Source: Bacillus_BD sp050389805 (GTDB taxonomy: Bacteria > Bacillota > Bacilli > Bacillales > Cytobacillaceae). From it: 64,000 nt of DNA. The notes beneath the pieces are model-generated. The model did no database searches and had not been told where the DNA came from. It saw only the letters and a list, made by a program, of their open reading frames with translations. The stretch lies in assembly GCF_050389805.1 (NCBI RefSeq), contig NZ_CP130945.1:248001-312000 (forward strand), in the 5' to 3' direction. Positions 14,318-23,193 of the stretch are shown here, piece by piece. The position numbers were made by a program, and so were the translations under genes. Positions within the stretch are counted from its first letter, which is position 1. The number at the start of each line of letters is the position of its first letter.

Positions 14318-16636
14318 ATGTCAAAAGAGATCATTATTGATAAAGAAAAAGCTGGGTTATCAGAAGGCTCAGTTCAACAATCAATTGTTTTTGAATCAGG
14401 GAACGAAATGGCAGCCTATGCGGCCCATCAAATAAACTATCATATTATGGGTTATTATCCAATCTCTCCTTCTACAGAAGTTGCTCAATTCTTAGATGGA
14501 ATGAAGGCAAGAGGACAACATGATATTAAATTAATCGCTGCTGACGGTGAGCACGGTTCTGCGGGGATTTGTTACGGTGCGGCTACTGGTGGCGGACGTG
14601 TATTTAACGCTACAAGTGCTAACGGTTTCTTATACATGCTTGAGCAATTACCAGTTCAATCTGGAACTCGTATGCCAATGGTACTAAACCTAGTTAACCG
14701 TTCTGTTTCTGGTCCATTAAATATTCATGGTGACCATTCTGACCTTTATTTTGCTTTAAATATCGGCTGGCCTATTCTTATGGCTCGTGACCCACAAGTT
14801 GTTTACGATATGAACATCATGGCTATTAAACTAGCAGAAGATCCAGAAGTTCGTTTACCAGTTATCGTTTCTTATGATGGTTATTTCACTTCCCACCAAA
14901 AGAGACGTGTACAAGTAATTAAAGATAATGATGCTGTTCAAAAATTCATTGGTCCAGTACCAACAAACTATCCGCATGCATTAGATCGTGATAACCCAGT
15001 ATCAATTGGTGCTTATATGAATGAGCCTGATACAATCAACAACCGTTATCAACAATCTGAAGCTATGTACAACGCTGAGAAAGTCTTCGAAAGAATTTCT
15101 AAAGAATACTTTGAATTAACAGGACGTGAATATCCAGTTCTTGACTTATACAAAATGGAAGATGCTGAAGTGGCTGTATTTATGCTTAACTCTGCAACTG
15201 AAGTTTGTAAAGATGTGGTGGATCAATTACGTGCGAAGGGAATTAAAGCGGGGGTTATTTCTCCTAACTTACTTCGTCCTTTCCCACAAAAGCAAATTGC
15301 TGAAGCATTGAAAAACGTTAAAGCTATTACAGTTGGTGACCGTGGGGATTCTTACGGAGCGCATGGCGGTAACATGGCTCTTGAAGTAAGAGCAGCGCTT
15401 CAAACTTACGGAAACACAACTACAAAAGTTATTAACCGTATTTATGGTTTAGGTGGTAAAGACTTCTATGCAGATGATGCTGAAAAGTTCTTCGAATTAG
15501 CACTAGATGCTGTAGAAGTTGATAAAGTAGAAGTTCCATTTGATTACTTTGGTCATACTCCTGGTAACCCAGAACTAGCACCAAAACGTCGTGTGGAACC
15601 ATTGAAAAAAGAAGATGTTCGCACAGGTCTTATCACGGTAACACCTGATGAAGAAACGGGAGAATTAAAAGTTAAGATCCCACCACTACGTGCGTTAACA
15701 AAGAAACCAAAACGTATTTCTTCAGGTCATGGAGCTTGTCCTGGATGCGGTATCTTCTCTGGTCTTGAGTTATTCTTCAAAGGGATCGAAGGCGATATTG
15801 TTGCTCTATTCCATACTGGCTGTGGGATGATCGTTACAACTGGTTATCCATACAGTTCACATAAAGCAACTTATATCCATAACTTGTTCCAAAACGGTGC
15901 AGCTACTCTATCTGGACTTGTTGAAATGTTCCATGAAAGAAAGCGCCGCGGTGAGTTTGAAGAATTAGGATTAAGCGATGACTTCACATTCGTTATGATT
16001 ACTGGTGACGGTGGTATGGATATCGGTATGGGACCTGCGATTGGTACAGCTTTACGTAACCATAAAATGATTATCCTTGAATATGATAACGAAGGATACA
16101 TGAACACAGGAAGCCAATTATCATACTCAACTCCACTTGGACATATGACAAGTACTTCTGGTGTTGGATCACATCAACAAGGTAAAACATTCCACCATAA
16201 GGATACAGCTCAAATTATGGCTGCAACACATATTCCTTATGTGTTTACTGGCTCAGAAGCATTTGACCGTGACCTATTGAAAAAAGCGGCTAAAGCACAA
16301 TGGTATGCAAACAATGTAGGATTGGTTTATGGTAAAATCCTTATTGCATGTCCGTTAAACTGGAAGTCTAATGAAACATTAGGACAAGAAATTGTTGGTG
16401 CGGCTGTTAACTCTAACTTCTTCCCGCTATATGAAGTGGAAAAAGGCATTACAACGATTACTCACGATCCAGAAGCTAAAAAGAAAAAGATTGAAGTACG
16501 TGATTGGTTGAAACATATGGGTAAAACAAAACATATGTTAAAAGAAGAAAACAGCGAGCTATTAAAAGAGTTCGAAAACGAAGTAGAACGCCGTTGGAAT
16601 CAACTTAAAGCAAAACACGAAAGTCCGTATCTATAA
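14318..16636 (+). CDS. 2-oxoacid:ferredoxin oxidoreductase, fused alpha-beta subunit
   Basis: This 772-residue protein has an alpha part (about 20-410; YYPISPSTEVAQFLDG, DGEHGSAGICYGAATGG, GDRGDSYGAHGGNMALEVRA) followed by a thiamine-diphosphate-binding beta part (about 470-770). The beta part shows GACPGCG and HTGCGM cysteines, the TPP motif GDGGMDIGMG...EYDNEGYMNTGSQ and a late Cys in IACPLNW, so it looks like the PorB type with a 4Fe-4S cluster rather than the 2-oxoglutarate type. It would oxidise pyruvate or a related acid with CoA, or run in reverse. I chose the ATG at 14318, seven bases after AAAGGTGAG, over the in-frame GTG at 14306. Confidence 0.88.
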   Translation: MSKEIIIDKEKAGLSEGSVQQSIVFESGNEMAAYAAHQINYHIMGYYPISPSTEVAQFLDGMKARGQHDIKLIAADGEHGSAGICYGAATGGGRVFNATSANGFLYMLEQLPVQSGTRMPMVLNLVNRSVSGPLNIHGDHSDLYFALNIGWPILMARDPQVVYDMNIMAIKLAEDPEVRLPVIVSYDGYFTSHQKRRVQVIKDNDAVQKFIGPVPTNYPHALDRDNPVSIGAYMNEPDTINNRYQQSEAMYNAEKVFERISKEYFELTGREYPVLDLYKMEDAEVAVFMLNSATEVCKDVVDQLRAKGIKAGVISPNLLRPFPQKQIAEALKNVKAITVGDRGDSYGAHGGNMALEVRAALQTYGNTTTKVINRIYGLGGKDFYADDAEKFFELALDAVEVDKVEVPFDYFGHTPGNPELAPKRRVEPLKKEDVRTGLITVTPDEETGELKVKIPPLRALTKKPKRISSGHGACPGCGIFSGLELFFKGIEGDIVALFHTGCGMIVTTGYPYSSHKATYIHNLFQNGAATLSGLVEMFHERKRRGEFEELGLSDDFTFVMITGDGGMDIGMGPAIGTALRNHKMIILEYDNEGYMNTGSQLSYSTPLGHMTSTSGVGSHQQGKTFHHKDTAQIMAATHIPYVFTGSEAFDRDLLKKAAKAQWYANNVGLVYGKILIACPLNWKSNETLGQEIVGAAVNSNFFPLYEVEKGITTITHDPEAKKKKIEVRDWLKHMGKTKHMLKEENSELLKEFENEVERRWNQLKAKHESPYL

Positions 16637-16644
16637 TAGACATG

Positions 16645-16680
16645 AAAATAGCCCCAGTTTTGGAACTGGGGCTATTTTTT
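16645..16680 (+). terminator. Rho-independent terminator after the oxidoreductase operon
   Basis: A perfect 15-bp stem (AAAATAGCCCCAGTT at 16645-16659 with its complement at 16664-16678), loop TTGG, followed by TT. Confidence 0.92.
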
Positions 16681-16739
16681 CGGCTTTTTTAAGGAATTTT
16701 TTATAAAACAGCTTATGGTTTCAGTCTTAGTTTAGATAA

Positions 16740-16781
16740 TTGAACCAAACTCGATCGGGATTGAATCAAATTCGATGTTAA
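16740..16781. repeat. 21-bp TTGAACCAAA repeat, two copies
   Basis: TTGAACCAAACTCGATCGGGA (21 bp) starts at 16740 and a variant with TTGAATCAAATTCGAT starts at 16761. The unit and the exact 21-bp period match the six-copy array at 48641-48767. It lies between two terminators and outside any gene. Confidence 0.65.
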
Positions 16782-16808
16782 AGTACTCGCCAACCCAATA
16801 AGACAACA

Positions 16809-16845
16809 AAAAGGTGGTCCTTTGCAACATGACAGAGGACCACTT
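16809..16845 (-). terminator. Terminator for the dedA-uppP operon
   Basis: GTGGTCCT (16814-16821) pairs with AGGACCAC (16836-16843); on the minus strand the stem is followed by CTTTTTGTTG. Confidence 0.75.
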
Positions 16846-16851
16846 CTTATT

Positions 16852-17694
16852 TTAAAGATAGATAATAAAGATCAAGATCGCGACAATGATACGATAAATG
16901 GCAAATGGTACGAGTTTGATTTTATTAATAAGCTTCAAGAAGAAGCGAATGGAAATTAACGCAAAGATAAAGGCACTAATAAAACCAGCGATGAAAAATG
17001 GTAAAGCATCCATACTAAAATACTCGAGGTTTTTGACTAATGAAATAAAACTGGCACCAGCCATGATAGGTACCGCCATGATGAATGTAAAATCAGAGGC
17101 GACCCTGTGATTCAAGCCTGTTAATACCCCTCCAGAAATGGTAGCACCAGAACGAGAGAAACCAGGCCATAACGAAAAACATTGAATCAAGCCGACAACG
17201 AGAGCATGCTTATACGTTAACTGATCTAAGCTATGAACAGTTGGTTTATGTTTTTTACTTTGAAAATCAGCGTAAATCATTAAGATCGCACCAAGGACCA
17301 GTCCGATTGCTACCGTTTCCGTTGAAAACAAGTACTCATCAATATAATCCTCAAATAGTACACCAAAGATCCCTGCTGGAATGATTCCGACAATGACATG
17401 AAGTAGATTGAAATGACCCTGTCCGGCTTTCTTTGTGCTTTCCTTATGAAAAACACGATTTAATCCAAGAATATCAATAAAACGGTCTTTAAAGACAATA
17501 ACAGAAGCTAAAATTGATCCAAGTTGAATCATGACTTTAAAGGTATTTGCTGGATATTTTCCTAGGAACTCTTCTGATTGAAGCCATAAATCATCTACGA
17601 TAATCATATGACCTGTTGAAGAAACAGGGGCAAATTCAGTTAATCCTTCAACGATTCCTAGGATAATAGCTTTTAGTATTTCAATAAAATCCAT
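16852..17694 (-). CDS. uppP: Undecaprenyl-diphosphatase UppP (BacA)
   Basis: UppP (280 residues) dephosphorylates undecaprenyl pyrophosphate at the outer face of the membrane to regenerate the lipid carrier for cell-wall synthesis, and can give bacitracin tolerance. The two family motifs are present: EGLTEFAPVSSTGHMII (about 15-31) and PGFSRSGATI (about 173-182), with about eight transmembrane segments. It lies 24 bp downstream of a DedA-family gene in the same direction, and some DedA proteins (UptA of B. subtilis) flip undecaprenyl phosphate back inward, so the two genes form a plausible carrier-recycling operon. The start is behind GGAGAACGTAATC. Confidence 0.95.
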   Translation of the reverse strand: MDFIEILKAIILGIVEGLTEFAPVSSTGHMIIVDDLWLQSEEFLGKYPANTFKVMIQLGSILASVIVFKDRFIDILGLNRVFHKESTKKAGQGHFNLLHVIVGIIPAGIFGVLFEDYIDEYLFSTETVAIGLVLGAILMIYADFQSKKHKPTVHSLDQLTYKHALVVGLIQCFSLWPGFSRSGATISGGVLTGLNHRVASDFTFIMAVPIMAGASFISLVKNLEYFSMDALPFFIAGFISAFIFALISIRFFLKLINKIKLVPFAIYRIIVAILIFIIYL

Positions 17695-17718
17695 TGATTA
17701 CGTTCTCCTCACTAAAAA

Positions 17719-18330
17719 TTAAGATTTCTTTCTTTTTTTATTGAAAAAGTAGAAAAGGAAGATAATAATCCCAAGTCCAATGATTGCATAAGCAATATTT
17801 GAGTAAATATCCATGAAGCTTAAAATTGAAGCCCAATTTTCTCCTAATGCAGCACCGATAGAGACGAGAATAATATTCCAAATCAAGGTTCCAATTGTTG
17901 TAAAAATAAGAAATAGTACAAACTTCATGTTTGACATCCCAGCAGGAACCGAAATTAAACTTCGAATTAACGGTACCATCCGACAAAATAATACAGTCCA
18001 AATTCCATATTTATCAAACCATGCATCGGCTTTATGAATATCTTCTTTTGTTACTCGTAAAATATGGCCCCAGCGGTCGATAATCTTTTCTAATCGTTCC
18101 ACATCAAGCAGTAACCCAATACCATATAAAATGACAGCCCCAACTACCGACCCTGCTGTTGAAGCAATCACCACACCCGTCACGGTCATGTTCGTATAGG
18201 TTGTCATAAAGCCACCAAAAGTAAGAACAATCTCTGAGGGAATCGGTGGGAAGATATTTTCCAAAGCAATCATGAGGAACACACCAATATAGCCGTATTG
18301 CTCCATAAATTGTGTAATCCAGTTTTCCAT
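17719..18330 (-). CDS. DedA-family membrane protein (UptA-like)
   Basis: The 203-residue protein shows the DedA (VTT/SNARE-associated) signature: ENIFPPIPSEIVL near residues 24-36, GSVVGAVILYGIG, and FCRMVPLIRSLISVPAGMSNM near 111-131, including the conserved Arg residues. There are four to five membrane segments and a basic C-terminal tail. DedA proteins of this type transport polyprenyl phosphates or other lipids across the membrane. Position directly upstream of uppP supports a role in undecaprenyl phosphate recycling, although the individual substrate cannot be read from sequence. The start is behind GGAGG. Confidence 0.88.
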   Translation of the reverse strand: MENWITQFMEQYGYIGVFLMIALENIFPPIPSEIVLTFGGFMTTYTNMTVTGVVIASTAGSVVGAVILYGIGLLLDVERLEKIIDRWGHILRVTKEDIHKADAWFDKYGIWTVLFCRMVPLIRSLISVPAGMSNMKFVLFLIFTTIGTLIWNIILVSIGAALGENWASILSFMDIYSNIAYAIIGLGIIIFLFYFFNKKRKKS

Positions 18331-18691
18331 TACAAACCTCCATTAACTATGTAAATACTTATAAAAAGTTTAGATCCATATCTAAAAATTTGGGTTGTCC
18401 TAATCCATTATATGACACAAAAAAAAGTCCATGCAGAAAGATTATCATACTTTTAAGAAAATGCCCATGCTTTTATCGATTGAGAGAAAGCACATAAATA
18501 ATAATAGACCTAAAAGTCTAAAATACCTATACGATTTAAGGAATTTTAATAAAATCTTAAGTTTATATTGGGTCTACAGGTTGTTAACAGAATATACATA
18601 ATTTTGATAATGAATGGTTGTAAAAAAATTCTATAATATAGATATGGATGAAAGGGTTTTCAAAAATTAATTGATTTAGGGAGTTGAAACA
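18331..18691. other. Intergenic region between divergent genes, no gene seen
   Basis: This AT-rich 361-bp gap separates divergent dedA and the pyruvate-kinase-like gene and must hold both promoters. A TATAAT at 18632-18637 is a candidate -10 for the rightward gene but has no well-spaced -35. I see no hairpin leader, repeat or convincing small coding frame. Confidence 0.5.
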
Positions 18692-20200
18692 ATGAATCAA
18701 TATGAATTTATTGAAGATCCTAATGATTTGCTCGATTGTCTATTAACGATGAGAAAGGAAATAAAGCAGGAGGGAATGGAAACGTTTCAACGGTGGGAAC
18801 CGAGGATTGAAAGAACTTCATTTAATAGTAGTGCGTTAAACCTAGCATTCTATCTCGCTTTAAGAAGAAGAGATATACGAGAATTACAAAAATCGTTAAT
18901 TCCATGGGGATTATCTTCTTTAGGCAGATTAGAGTCGCGTACACTTGAGAATATTGATTCGGTCATTGCAACGCTAGCAAAAGTTACCGAAAGGAAAGAT
19001 ATCCAAGTGGGGTATCCTCCTTATCACTCTTTTACATTAGGAAGGAAGCAGTTAAATGACCATTCTAATTATGTTTTAGGAGATAGCCCTATAAATAGGT
19101 ATACTAGAATCATGGTGACACTACCTACTGAAGCTGCAGAAAATAATCATTTCGTTTCAGAATTGATTGCCCATGGAATGAATGTTGCAAGAATAAACTG
19201 TGCACATGATCATCCAACGGTGTGGTTAAAAATGATTGAAAATATTAAAAAGGCTGCTCAACAACTTAATCGTCCATGTAAAATTTTAATGGATGTTGCC
19301 GGTCCAAAGGTCAGGATTGAGCGACTTTATACAACATTAATGAATCCAAAAGTAAACGTAGAAGATGTGTTCTTTTTAACGGGTGAAAAGAAACTTGAAA
19401 GCTTTGAAGGGGCGGAAATTGTATTAGGATGTAGTATTCCAGAAATCATTCCCACCCTTGAAGTCGGAGACGCTGTTTTTCTCGATGATGGAAAGCTAGA
19501 AGGAGTAGTAGAAACTGTTACACATCAAGGTGTGATGGTAAGGGTAAAGAAATTAAAGATAGAAAAGGGTCTTAAACTAAAAGCGGAAAAGGGAATCAAC
19601 TTTCCTGATAAAAACATTAACATTGACCTTTTAACAGAAAAAGATAAACGTGATTTAGATTTTGTTTGCCAACATGCTGATATTATTGGTTGTTCATTTG
19701 TTAAAGACGCAGAGGATATTTTATTTGTTCAAAGCGAAATTAGAAAAAGACTGGATGAAGAACGCGCATCAAAGGTCGCTTTAATGGTCAAAATGGAGAC
19801 CGTTCAAGGAGTACAAAATCTTCCGGAAATCCTAGTAACGGCAGCTGGTAAAAATCCACTATGTGTGATGATCGCCAGAGGTGATCTAGCAGTTGAAGTT
19901 GGTTATCTAAGATTGGCTGAACTGCAGGAGGAGATTCTTTGGATTTGTGAAGCAGCTGACGTCCCGGTTGTTTGGGCTACACAAGTACTTGACACGATGC
20001 TTAAAACGGGTATTCCGACAAGAGCGGAAATTAGCGATGCGACAAAAGGAGCTAAAGCAGAATGCGTAATGCTGAACAAAGGTCCATATGTGTTGGATGG
20101 GATCAGCATTCTTGACGAGATACTTGAAAAAATGCAAGAGCATCAATATAAAAAGACCTCTAAATTACGAGCCTTAAGCCTTGCGAAAGAACCGTTATAA
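18692..20200 (+). CDS. Divergent pyruvate-kinase-like protein with N-terminal extension
   Basis: The first 125 or so residues of this 502-residue protein form a helical extension of unknown function. The rest is a pyruvate kinase barrel and B domain: YTRIMVTLP (130s) replaces the usual TKIVCTIGP, then GMNVARINCAHD, DVAGPKVRI, KDKRDLDFV, VKMETVQGVQN (active-site Lys-Glu region), ARGDLAVEV, and WATQVLDTMLKTGIPTRAEISDA. The C-terminal allosteric domain of standard enzymes is missing, as the protein ends about 60 residues after the barrel. Standard pyruvate kinase makes ATP and pyruvate from phosphoenolpyruvate; whether this paralogue is active is open. It is a single gene with an AGGGAGTTG ribosome site. 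Confidence 0.8.
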   Translation: MNQYEFIEDPNDLLDCLLTMRKEIKQEGMETFQRWEPRIERTSFNSSALNLAFYLALRRRDIRELQKSLIPWGLSSLGRLESRTLENIDSVIATLAKVTERKDIQVGYPPYHSFTLGRKQLNDHSNYVLGDSPINRYTRIMVTLPTEAAENNHFVSELIAHGMNVARINCAHDHPTVWLKMIENIKKAAQQLNRPCKILMDVAGPKVRIERLYTTLMNPKVNVEDVFFLTGEKKLESFEGAEIVLGCSIPEIIPTLEVGDAVFLDDGKLEGVVETVTHQGVMVRVKKLKIEKGLKLKAEKGINFPDKNINIDLLTEKDKRDLDFVCQHADIIGCSFVKDAEDILFVQSEIRKRLDEERASKVALMVKMETVQGVQNLPEILVTAAGKNPLCVMIARGDLAVEVGYLRLAELQEEILWICEAADVPVVWATQVLDTMLKTGIPTRAEISDATKGAKAECVMLNKGPYVLDGISILDEILEKMQEHQYKKTSKLRALSLAKEPL

Positions 20201-20238
20201 AAAAATGCCAAACACTTTCCAGGTGTTTGGCATTTTTA
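20201..20238. terminator. Bidirectional Rho-independent terminator
   Basis: AAAAATGCCAAACAC (20201-20215) pairs with GTGTTTGGCATTTTT (20223-20237). A-run and T-run on both sides let it serve the convergent genes. Confidence 0.92.
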
Positions 20239-20239
20239 T

Positions 20240-21232
20240 TTAATAAACATCCTGCCTTGTAAAAACAAGGAAGGAAATGATAATCGCGATGAGCCACCAA
20301 AGAAGTAATACAGCGATTGAGAATAGTAGAGTCATTCCTTCCACAGGTGGAGCCACTCCATTTAAATAGCCCGTTAAATTTAAATTCACCATAAATAAAT
20401 ACTTAGCTGAATCCCATGAAGAAACCATCGAGCTTAAAATCGAGCCGGATATAAGGGCAGCCAGCATAATCCCCATGCCAGCGGCTGTGCTTCTAATTAA
20501 TACTGAAATCATAAAAGAAAGTGTCCCAACGACAACAGCAACAAACCAAACAAGACCAAAATCCATTAAGAGAAATTCCCACTGACTGATCATTTTTACA
20601 TTGGAGAAATCTAATTCCCCATTGGCAGCGCTAAACCCCGTAATGACAGGAGCATTTATTCCTTTATAACCGAAAACAAGACCGGAAATGACAAAGGAAA
20701 GGATTCCTACAATCGCAACGATCAGTGAGATTGCCAGCAATAAAGTCAAATATTTACTTAGCAGGATGCGCCATCGTTTAACAGGTCTTGTTAGCAGAAG
20801 TTTAATGGAACCAATGGAATGCTCAGATGAAACAAGGTCGCTGGCAATGACCATCACAAGCAATGGGATAAACATCGGACCCGCATTCTCAATAAACATT
20901 TTGACAAAGGTTGGTGCTCCTGGTTCAGATGGATTAATGTCATGATCTAAATAATATTGTTGTTGTTGCAATGTAATTTGAAACCGTTCACGTTGGTCAT
21001 CCGACATTCGACTAGAGCTTAATCGGTTCGTTAGGTCAATAATTCGGGTCTGAACGGCAACGCGCCAATCATCAGTTCCAAGCTTTTCTTGTTGTTCGAT
21101 CGTTTGCTTATATTGGGCGTACGTAAACAATCCAACGAGGATCGCGACAATAATGGATATCACGATAAGTCTTTTTCGAGCGACCAGTTTGACCATTTCA
21201 TTTTGCACGAGCTTAATCATGGCTTTCACCAC
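20240..21232 (-). CDS. ABC-2 type transporter permease
   Basis: The 330-residue protein has a first transmembrane helix at about residues 22-40, a long extracytoplasmic loop (about 45-110, with QQQQYYL), and five more helices to the C-terminus, the ABC-2 (NatB/YhaP-like) permease layout. It pairs with the ATPase encoded just upstream, with a 20-bp overlap of reading frames. The pair forms an exporter whose substrate is unknown. Several start codons are close together (residues 1, 5 and 13); the first is used here. The upstream SGNH hydrolase gene completes the operon. Confidence 0.85.
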   Translation of the reverse strand: MVKAMIKLVQNEMVKLVARKRLIVISIIVAILVGLFTYAQYKQTIEQQEKLGTDDWRVAVQTRIIDLTNRLSSSRMSDDQRERFQITLQQQQYYLDHDINPSEPGAPTFVKMFIENAGPMFIPLLVMVIASDLVSSEHSIGSIKLLLTRPVKRWRILLSKYLTLLLAISLIVAIVGILSFVISGLVFGYKGINAPVITGFSAANGELDFSNVKMISQWEFLLMDFGLVWFVAVVVGTLSFMISVLIRSTAAGMGIMLAALISGSILSSMVSSWDSAKYLFMVNLNLTGYLNGVAPPVEGMTLLFSIAVLLLWWLIAIIISFLVFTRQDVY

Positions 21233-22130
21233 CTGTCAGCTGTAAAAATAATTCCTCGAGGACAGGAACTTTACGGTTCATTTCAAAAATGGAAACCCCT
21301 TCTTCGATTAAGGCCGTACTCCATTCTGCTGCTTTCACTTTATCATAGGTCGTAATCAGGTAATCTCTATCAATGGATACATCTGTATATCTTTCTAATA
21401 CTTCTTTCCCTTTTAAAAGGGGATCAATGCGCCAAACCAGTTTTTCCTGTTTGGTTAATAGATTTTCAACAGAGTCAATTCTAATAATTTCTCCATCTTT
21501 CATAATTGCTACCCGGTCACATAAAAGCTGTATTTCACTCAATAGATGACTAGATACAAGGACACTTAAACCTTCGCTTTGAGCTAAATTCCGAATGAAT
21601 TCACGCATCTCTCGTATTCCAGCAGGATCGAGACCATTTGTGGGTTCGTCCAGAATTAAAACTTGAGGCCGGTTTAGGAGTGCCTGGGCAATCCCTAGTC
21701 TTTGTCGCATTCCAAGCGAATAGGTCTTTACCTTATCATGAATGCGATTATCGAGTCCTACAAAGTCAACGGTTTCTTTTATATCTTTTTCTGAAACATT
21801 TGGAAGCATATTGGCGAAGTGAACGAGATTCTTCCAGCCAGACAAAAAGGGGTAAAGTTCAGGGTTCTCAACAATACACCCTAAATGTTGCATGGCTTTT
21901 GTAAAATCTTTACGAACATCATGACCACAAATTGAAATCAAGCCTTCTGTTGGTTTGATAAGTCCTGTTAACATTCGAATCGTAGTTGTTTTTCCCGCTC
22001 CATTAGGTCCAAGGAAGCCGAAGACTTCTCCTTTTTCTAACTCGAAATTTAAGCCTTTGATGATTTCTTTTCGTCCGATCGTTTTGCGCAAATTTTTAAC
22101 GGATAGCGTTACATCATTCATCACTTTCAA
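21213..22130 (-). CDS. ABC transporter ATP-binding protein
   Basis: The 305-residue protein has a complete ABC ATPase domain: Walker A GPNGAGKTT (about 39-47), Q-loop, signature SLGMRQRLGIAQAL (about 136-149), Walker B VLILDEPTNGLDP and the H-loop SSHLL, followed by a C-terminal domain of about 85 residues typical of the BcrA/NatA-type exporters. It energises the permease encoded downstream. Its start overlaps the end of the SGNH hydrolase gene by 17 bp (in-frame ATGs at 22130 and 22121), which indicates translational coupling. Confidence 0.92.
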   Translation of the reverse strand: MKVMNDVTLSVKNLRKTIGRKEIIKGLNFELEKGEVFGFLGPNGAGKTTTIRMLTGLIKPTEGLISICGHDVRKDFTKAMQHLGCIVENPELYPFLSGWKNLVHFANMLPNVSEKDIKETVDFVGLDNRIHDKVKTYSLGMRQRLGIAQALLNRPQVLILDEPTNGLDPAGIREMREFIRNLAQSEGLSVLVSSHLLSEIQLLCDRVAIMKDGEIIRIDSVENLLTKQEKLVWRIDPLLKGKEVLERYTDVSIDRDYLITTYDKVKAAEWSTALIEEGVSIFEMNRKVPVLEELFLQLTGGESHD

Positions 22131-22920
22131 CTTCCTTTTCCCAAGTAATCAGTGGGGCTAATCTTTCTCCAATTAGTTCATATCCAGCTTGGTTTGGATG
22201 AAAATAATCGGTGTATAAGTAATCGTTGACAGACAACTGAAATAAATCAAAGGTCGGGACAAATACAACTTTTTCAAATTTTCCTGTTAACGTTTCGGTA
22301 GAGTAATTCCACCCGCGGACGACTTCATTCGTAACATTTGTTGGGTCAAGCTCAATAAAAGGGTTATAAAGACCAAGAATAAAAACAGTTCCTTGTTCAT
22401 TATGGTTGCGAATTGTTGTAAAAATTTGTTCTAAGTTTTTTAAATACTGTTCCTGAAGACTTTTAATGTTTTCAAAATCAAGATTCGAAAGGGTTTCTCC
22501 GCCTTGAAAAAGATCATTGCCGCCAATGGTCATTAAAATAACATCGGCTTGTTCGACTTGTCGAATGATATTTTTCTCACTTAACTGTTTAAGGAGTTGT
22601 GTCGAGGTTTGCCCACTGATACCAAGATTATGAACAAAGACATTGTCCAGCTCTTCTTTTAATTGAGTCGTAACCATTCCAACATATCCTTGACCCGTTT
22701 CATCGCCAGTTCCTCTTGTTAAGGAATCACCGAGTGCTAAAACAGTTAACTCTCTTGTTCCATTCTCCTCTGACTGCGATGTAGCTTTTTCTTCTACATC
22801 TTCACCATGTCCAAACGTAGAATCCTGAATAGACCAAGCAAACCCAAAAATCCACAGAAAAGATAATAAAACGGCGATGATGGTGGTAATCCGAACAGAA
22901 GTATTTTTCAAAATTATCAT
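22114..22920 (-). CDS. SGNH/GDSL-family esterase, membrane-anchored
   Basis: The 268-residue protein has an N-terminal hydrophobic anchor (about 11-30), a polar linker, then an SGNH hydrolase domain. The blocks seen are block I LALGDSLTRGTG (nucleophile Ser in GDSL, about residue 66), the Gly of block II in NLGISGQ, block III IGGND, and block V DYFHPN with the catalytic Asp and His. It resembles Bacillus YpmR-type extracytoplasmic esterases or lipases. As first gene of an operon with an ABC exporter it may act on an exported lipid or acylated product; that link is inference. Confidence 0.87.
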   Translation of the reverse strand: MIILKNTSVRITTIIAVLLSFLWIFGFAWSIQDSTFGHGEDVEEKATSQSEENGTRELTVLALGDSLTRGTGDETGQGYVGMVTTQLKEELDNVFVHNLGISGQTSTQLLKQLSEKNIIRQVEQADVILMTIGGNDLFQGGETLSNLDFENIKSLQEQYLKNLEQIFTTIRNHNEQGTVFILGLYNPFIELDPTNVTNEVVRGWNYSTETLTGKFEKVVFVPTFDLFQLSVNDYLYTDYFHPNQAGYELIGERLAPLITWEKEVESDE

Positions 22921-23074
22921 CTCCTTTCATTTAGGTATTGAAACGTTTTTAAAGGTCACTTAATACGTACATTTAATCACAATTATTTCTATTGTTAAAA
23001 CGGTTTAGTCTTATTTTGGGAAAATTATTTAATAAGGAAAATATAAGATAGGATGGGTGTGAAAAGAGAAAAGA

Positions 23075-23112
23075 GTCAGGTATTTATAATACTAGGATTG
23101 TAAATACCTGAC
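23075..23112 (-). terminator. Inverted repeat, possible terminator
   Basis: GTCAGGTATTTA (23075-23086) pairs perfectly with TAAATACCTGAC (23101-23112) around a 14-base loop. On the minus strand it follows the siderophore-binding gene and is followed by TCTTTTCTC. It belongs to the dispersed class of GTCAGGTA / GACAGATACC palindromes also seen at 1365-1399. Confidence 0.55.
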
Positions 23113-23193
23113 CCTTACCTTATAGGATCAATGTTTAAATTTTGGTTGGTTCATTTAAAAGGAGAGAATATATGAACCAAAAAAGAATAAAAT

